Part shown: one piece after another, positions 7,653-12,132 of the stretch
Layout: the number at the start of each line of letters is the position of its first letter
Position numbering within the stretch: the first letter of the stretch is position 1
From: Acidobacteriota bacterium
GTDB lineage: Bacteria > Acidobacteriota > Vicinamibacteria > Vicinamibacterales > UBA2999
Assembly: GCA_020851835.1 (NCBI GenBank)
Contig: JADZBZ010000275.1
Span: forward strand, 1-12,132
Length of the DNA: 12,132 bases
Direction of reading: 5' to 3'
The notes under the pieces: model-generated
The model's input: only the letters and a program-made list of their open reading frames with translations
Databases searched by the model: none
What the model was told of the DNA's origin: nothing
Made by a program: the position numbers and the translations under genes

Positions 7653-8539
7653 CTATCGCCCGGTCAGGTACTCGTAGAGCCGCTGCAATTCGTCTTCGTT
7701 GGCGAAACCGATTTCGATGGCACCGCCCCTGCGCTTGCGGCTGATGGTCACCGGCGCTCCGAGAGCGAGGCGCAACTGTTCCTCTGCGGCGCGCGTATGG
7801 ACGTCCTTGATGGGCCTGGCGACAGACGGCTCGGTCTTCTTCGTGGCTTGGCGCTTGACCAGGCCCTCGGTCTCGCGCACCGACAGCCCGCGGGTGATGA
7901 CGTCGCGAGCCATGCGGCGCTGGTCGGTCTCGGACGGCAGCCCGAGAATGGCGCGGGCGTGACCCATGGACAGTTCGCCGGCGGCGATGTTGCCGCGCAC
8001 TTCCTGGGGCAACTTCAGGAGGCGCAGCACGTTGGCGACCGTCGCGCGGTCCTTGCCCACGCGGGCGGCGATGTCTTCCTGCCGGAGCTGGAACTCATCC
8101 ACCAGGCGCTGGTACGCGGCGGCCTCTTCGATGGGATTGAGGTTTTCGCGCTGGATGTTCTCGATGAGCGCCATTTCGAGCTGCTGGCGCCGGTCCTCCT
8201 CGGCGACGTCCTTGACCACGACGGGTACGCGCAGCAGGCCGGCGCGCTGCGCCGCCCGCCAGCGTCGCTCGCCGGCGATGATTTGATAGCGCTGGCGCTC
8301 GGCGCTCGCGGCGGCAGCGAGCCGCCGGACGATGATGGGCTGTATCACACCGTTGGTACCGATCGACTGGGCAAGTTCGGAGAGTCGCGTGTCGTCGTAC
8401 CGGGTTCGCGGCTGGTAACGGTTGGACTCGAGCAGGTCGATATCGACCTCGAGGGCCGCGCGGGGCGGATCGAGCGTTCCCGTGACTTCGGGAATCAGTG
8501 CTCTCAGGCCCTTGCCGAGGGCGGGCTTCTTTTCCACGT

Positions 8540-8543
<4 letters not shown>
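7653..8543 (-). CDS. parB: Chromosome-partitioning protein ParB (CTPase clamp, parS-binding)
   Basis: A 296-residue ParB/Spo0J family protein that binds parS, loads as a CTP-dependent sliding clamp and is moved by ParA. The N-terminal ParA-contact motif LGKGLRALIP is at 9-18. The CTP-binding region carries GERRW at 91-95 and ENIQREN at 128-134. The helix-turn-helix that reads parS is QEDIAARVGKDRATVANVLR (155-174), followed by LSMGHARAIL. The C-terminal dimerisation domain is present (GGAIEIGFANEDELQRLYEYL). It starts at GTG 8543, which overlaps the parA stop by four bases (GTGA), giving translational coupling. Two matching parS sites lie within 3 kb, strongly supporting function. Confidence 0.97.
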
Positions 8544-9319
<776 letters not shown>

Positions 9320-9340
9320 GTTAGGTCAATAACCATAAAA

Positions 9341-9362
9341 CAGTGTTCCACGTGGAACACTG
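9341..9362. other. parS: parS centromere site, intergenic (parS-1)
   Basis: A perfect 22-bp palindrome whose core TGTTCCACGTGGAACA (9344-9359) matches the parS consensus bound by chromosomal ParB, differing from the B. subtilis type (TGTTCCACGTGAAACA) by one base. It lies between rsmG and parA, 21 bp upstream of the parA start and three bases past the rsmG stop. On the minus strand it is followed by TTTT, so the same palindrome might also serve as a weak terminator for rsmG. Confidence 0.93.
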
Positions 9363-9365
9363 TCC

Positions 9366-10034
9366 CTACCTTGTTCCGACCCTGACCTTTTCGAGGACGA
9401 TCAAACGACTTCTTAGTGTTTCGAGAAGTGGGTACGTGGCGGTCCACATCAGCGGGGGTGTAACAGCCTCGGACAGGTCGACGCCGCCAGGACCGCGAAA
9501 CAGGATAATCCGGCCGCCGGGTCGAAGAAAAGCCTGGAGCGTGACGAGCACCTTGGATTCCACTCGAACGGCACGCACGGAGACCACGTCGGTCGACTCG
9601 TGCAGATCGGGTCGCGCCAGCAGCTCTTCGAATCGGGTTGTCTCCACCTGCGTGTCGGTAAGCGAAAGTTCGCGCACGACTTCCCTTAGAAAGACCGCCT
9701 TTCGGGTCTTCGACTCGACCATTCGGAGACTCAGATGGGGAAGGGCCAGCTTAAGTGGAATCGCCGGCGATCCTCCGCCCGATCCGGCGTCGAGAAGCGT
9801 TCTTGACCCAAGCGGAATGTGGCGGGCTGCAGCCAGTGGCTCGAGCAGCAGGCGGTCCACCGATTTCTCTTCGCCGCCGGGAGCGAGCGCGAACGACGTG
9901 AGGTTGACGCGGGCGTTCCATTTGGCAAGGAGCAGGTAGTAGCGCTCGAGTCCAAGAGCCAGGTCCGGACCAAGCGTCAGGTTGGCCTGTCGGGCACGCC
10001 GCTGGATCCGTTCCTTCAGTTCACGCGCGCTCAT
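9366..10034 (-). CDS. rsmG: 16S rRNA (guanine-527-N7) methyltransferase
   Basis: A 222-residue SAM-dependent methyltransferase that modifies G527 of 16S rRNA, affecting streptomycin response. The SAM-binding glycine loop DAGSGGGSPAIPL is at 82-94; the following acidic strand end is E107 (MVESKTRKAVFL), and SVRAV at 152-156 is the equivalent of the family S-R-A motif. The start was set to ATG 10034, which has GGCAGG seven bases upstream and overlaps the mnmG stop by 14 bases; a TTG at 10049 would add five residues. Its place after mnmG is the usual gidA-gidB pair. It ends three bases before a parS site. Confidence 0.95.
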   Translation of the reverse strand: MSARELKERIQRRARQANLTLGPDLALGLERYYLLLAKWNARVNLTSFALAPGGEEKSVDRLLLEPLAAARHIPLGSRTLLDAGSGGGSPAIPLKLALPHLSLRMVESKTRKAVFLREVVRELSLTDTQVETTRFEELLARPDLHESTDVVSVRAVRVESKVLVTLQAFLRPGGRIILFRGPGGVDLSEAVTPPLMWTATYPLLETLRSRLIVLEKVRVGTR

Positions 10035-11877
10035 GGCCGTACCTGCCAACGTACGCCCCCAGGACGACGACCGCAGCGGGTGTCACGCCGGGGATGCGGA
10101 GCGCCTGCCCAAGGGTGGCCGGTTGCACGTGCTCGAATCGTTCAACGGTCTCAGTCGACAGCCCAGGAACCGACCGGTAGGGGAATCCATGAGGGATTTC
10201 GCAGTCCTCCTGCCGGCGCGCCCGCTCAACGGATTGCTCCTGCCGCCGCAAATAACCCTCGAACTTGACCTCAGTCTCGGCTGACGCCAGGTCCAGAGGC
10301 CTGGTATCGAAACTGGTCTGGAACTCAACCTCTCCCCGAGCAATCAGATCCTCGAGTCGAGCGGCCGGTTGCCTCAGCGCTTGCGCGGCAGACACCCGTT
10401 CTCCCGAGGACAGGCGGACAGTCGCGGAGCGCAGACGCGCCACGTTCCGGGCGTGTCGGTCCCGCCGCCCCGCAAATCTCTCCCACGCATCATCGTCAAG
10501 GAGACCGGCTTCCCGGCCGATTGGAGAGAGCCGAAGGTCGGCATTGTCGATCCGCAGCATCAGCCGATACTCCGCCCGGGACGTAAACATCCGGTAAGGC
10601 TCCAGGCATCCCTTGGTGATGAGATCGTCCACCAGGATGCCAATATAGGCTTGATCGCGGCGCAGACGGACAGGTGGACGGGCCTGTGTCAGCCGGGCCG
10701 CATTCAAACCCGCCATGAGCCCCTGTCCCGCGGCCTCTTCATACCCGGAGGTCCCGTTGATCTGACCGGCCAGAAACAGGCCGGGGAGTCGCTTTGTTTC
10801 CAGGGAAGCAGAGAGCTCCGTGGGTTGAATGAAGTCGTACTCGATCGCATAGCCAGGTCGCATCATCCGGGCCGTCTCGAGCCCCGGCAATGCGTGCACC
10901 AGCCGCTCCTGAACCTCCGCGGGCAGGCTCATCGAGTACCCATTCAGATAAACCTCGCGAGCGTCAATCCCCTCCGGTTCGAGGAACAACTGGTGCCGCT
11001 CCCGCTCCGGAAACCGCATTACCTTGTCCTCGAGCGACGGGCAGTACCTGGGGCCTACTCCCTTGATCTGGCCGTTGAACAGCGGGGAGTCCGCGATGTG
11101 GTCCCGAACCAGCCGATGAACCTCGTCGTTGGTGTGGAGGAGCCAGCAGGAAATCCGGTTGGCGAGGGGCCACGTGGTTCCAAACGAAAACGGTACGGGG
11201 TCGGGGTCGCCGTGTTCCACGTGGAACACGCCGCGCTGCTCACCATCGCCGAAATCTATGGACGCTCGGTCCAGCCGTGGTGGAGTCCCCGTCTTCAGCC
11301 GGCCAACGCAAAAGCCCAGGGCCCGCAGCGATTCGGCCAGGTTCTGCGTCGGTGGCTCCCCCGCGCGCCCCGCCGGACGCTGTTCAGAGCCCACGTGCAC
11401 AAGGCCGTTCAGGAACGTCCCGGTCGTAATCACCAGCGCACGGCACCCCAGTCGCCGTCCATCCTCGAGTGCCAGTCCGCTGACACGTCCGCCGCTCACC
11501 TCCACGCTGCCGGCGCGCCCGATGACCCACTCGATGGCGGCCACCGTCTCAATCTCTCTTCTAACCCATTGACCGTAAAGAATTTTATCGGCCTGGGCCC
11601 GTGGCGACCACACCGCAGGGCCGCGGCTACGATTGAGCAGCTTGAACTGGATACCGGTCGCGTCGATAGCTCGCCCCATCAGTCCGCCCAACGCATCAAT
11701 CTCCCGCACCAGGTGCCCCTTGGCGGTACCTCCAACCGCCGGGTTGCACGGCATGTGCCCGGTCGTCTCAAGGGAAAGCGTACAGAGACCCACATGACAG
11801 CCGAGCTTGGCCGCGGCCCAGGCGGCCTCTACGCCGGCATGGCCCGCGCCGACCACTATTACATCGAATTTTCTCAT
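10021..11877 (-). CDS. mnmG: tRNA uridine-34 carboxymethylaminomethyl synthase, FAD subunit
   Basis: A 618-residue FAD-dependent partner of MnmE that installs cmnm5 on U34 of tRNAs. The N-terminal dinucleotide fold reads VVGAGHAGVEAA (8-19) and is followed by CNPAVGGTAKGHLVREIDALGG (44-65). Further family motifs: KTGTPPRLDR (195-204), IKGVGPRYCPSLEDKVMRF (271-289), GQINGTSGYEEA, and EPYRMFTSRAEYRLMLR. Residues 216-222 read GVFHVEH, which is the translation of a parS site; as I recall the E. coli sequence there, about six residues are extra in this protein. Length is normal (E. coli 629). The start is ATG 11877, 82 bp after the mnmE stop, with no clear Shine-Dalgarno sequence. Function is certain, the effect of the insert is unknown. 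Confidence 0.97.
   Translation of the reverse strand: MRKFDVIVVGAGHAGVEAAWAAAKLGCHVGLCTLSLETTGHMPCNPAVGGTAKGHLVREIDALGGLMGRAIDATGIQFKLLNRSRGPAVWSPRAQADKILYGQWVRREIETVAAIEWVIGRAGSVEVSGGRVSGLALEDGRRLGCRALVITTGTFLNGLVHVGSEQRPAGRAGEPPTQNLAESLRALGFCVGRLKTGTPPRLDRASIDFGDGEQRGVFHVEHGDPDPVPFSFGTTWPLANRISCWLLHTNDEVHRLVRDHIADSPLFNGQIKGVGPRYCPSLEDKVMRFPERERHQLFLEPEGIDAREVYLNGYSMSLPAEVQERLVHALPGLETARMMRPGYAIEYDFIQPTELSASLETKRLPGLFLAGQINGTSGYEEAAGQGLMAGLNAARLTQARPPVRLRRDQAYIGILVDDLITKGCLEPYRMFTSRAEYRLMLRIDNADLRLSPIGREAGLLDDDAWERFAGRRDRHARNVARLRSATVRLSSGERVSAAQALRQPAARLEDLIARGEVEFQTSFDTRPLDLASAETEVKFEGYLRRQEQSVERARRQEDCEIPHGFPYRSVPGLSTETVERFEHVQPATLGQALRIPGVTPAAVVVLGAYVGRYGHERA
11211..11230. other. parS: parS centromere site inside mnmG (parS-2)
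   Basis: A perfect 20-bp palindrome with the same 16-bp core as parS-1 (TGTTCCACGTGGAACA at 11213-11228) and shared flanks, 18 bp identical in total. It lies in the mnmG coding sequence and encodes residues V217-H222 (FHVEH). The distance from parS-1 is about 1.9 kb. Exact identity to parS-1 over the full palindrome makes chance very unlikely. Confidence 0.93.
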
Positions 11878-11959
11878 TGATACGAATATATCGATGCTGT
11901 TAGTATATTCATCTAAGGCCCCAAACTACCACGGCCCGCTCCAGAAGGCTTCCGGCGCG
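11878..11959 (-). promoter_or_regulatory. A+T-rich mnmE-mnmG spacer, possible promoter
   Basis: An 82-bp gap that holds the most A+T-rich bases in the window. On the minus strand TATACT (11902-11907) and TATATT (11885-11890) each match five of six -10 consensus bases; no -35 element is obvious. If the second were used, the transcript would begin at or near the mnmG ATG and be nearly leaderless. It offers an internal promoter for mnmG and the genes after it, but sequence evidence alone is modest. Confidence 0.35.
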
Positions 11960-12132
11960 CTACTTGCCGATGCAGAAGCGCTCGAAGATGTGCTGCAGCA
12001 GGGATGCCGAACTCCGTCGCCCGGTCACTTCCTGAAGGCGGCTGGCAGCCTCCTGAAGGTCGGCGAGCAGGAACTCCTCGGGCAGCGCGTCAGCCGACTC
12101 GCCGAGCGCATCCCTGCCTCGAACCATGGCGG
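11960..12132 (-). CDS. mnmE: tRNA-modification GTPase MnmE, C-terminal end
   Basis: Only the last 57 codons are in the window; the rest lies beyond the right edge. The tail reads LPEEFLLADLQEAASRLQEV, then TGRRSSASLLQHIFERFCIGK and a TAG at 11960-11962. The terminal FCIGK with its conserved cysteine is diagnostic of MnmE/TrmE. It forms a heterotetramer with MnmG, encoded just downstream, which makes the context decisive. The frame is open to the edge, and no defect is visible. Confidence 0.95.
   Translation of the reverse strand, partial: AMVRGRDALGESADALPEEFLLADLQEAASRLQEVTGRRSSASLLQHIFERFCIGK

Noticed and set aside
9343..9939. A plus-strand open frame beginning MFHVEH opposite rsmG
   Set aside because: MFHVEH is the translation of parS-1; the rest is antisense to rsmG.
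11165..11180. A CCACGTGG motif resembling a third parS
   Set aside because: Only the central 8 bp are palindromic; the outer bases match the parS consensus at too few positions.
10369..11880. A 503-codon plus-strand open frame opposite mnmG
   Set aside because: Antisense shadow of mnmG.

Overview
The window is a G+C-rich (by eye about two thirds) bacterial chromosome segment, densely packed, with every credible gene on the minus strand. Reading in the direction of transcription (right to left) it holds: the 3' end of mnmE, then mnmG, rsmG, parA, parB, a selenocysteine-containing selD, seven F1Fo ATP synthase genes (b', b, delta, alpha, gamma, beta, epsilon) and the 5' end of an ABC-2 type polysaccharide-export permease. 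The mnmE-mnmG-rsmG-parA-parB order is the classic block near the chromosome origin, and two identical 18-bp parS-type palindromes confirm a ParABS centromere region. No oriC or DnaA box cluster was seen.

The organism is most likely an Acidobacteriota member (possibly Vicinamibacteria) or a deltaproteobacterium-like lineage. The pointers are high G+C, paired b'/b subunits with a signal peptide on b, parAB next to an ATP synthase operon that lacks the a and c subunits, and a type of short hairpin repeat I associate with acidobacterial genomes. This assignment is inference, not proof.

Region by region: 11960-12132 is the MnmE C-terminus (catalytic-type FCIGK tail). 10021-11877 is mnmG, which carries a parS site inside its reading frame (encoding FHVEH). 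9366-10034 is rsmG. 9341-9362 is an intergenic parS. 7653-9319 is parA-parB with a 4-nt overlap. 6552-7601 is selD, read through an in-frame TGA at 7548-7550 that is followed at once by a strong SECIS-like hairpin. 519-6482 is the ATP synthase operon. 365-518 is a short intergenic patch of hairpin repeats, and 1-364 is the truncated permease gene.

Functionally these are housekeeping systems: tRNA wobble-uridine modification (MnmE/MnmG), 16S rRNA methylation (RsmG), chromosome segregation (ParABS), selenophosphate synthesis (SelD) and ATP synthesis. The most rewarding points are the recoded selD (an ordinary gene caller would start it 53 codons late), the parS sites inside and beside genes, and the repeat hairpins abutting the permease start. 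I did not find evidence for a wholly new system. No gene-free stretch exceeds 300 bases; the longest is 154 bases (365-518).
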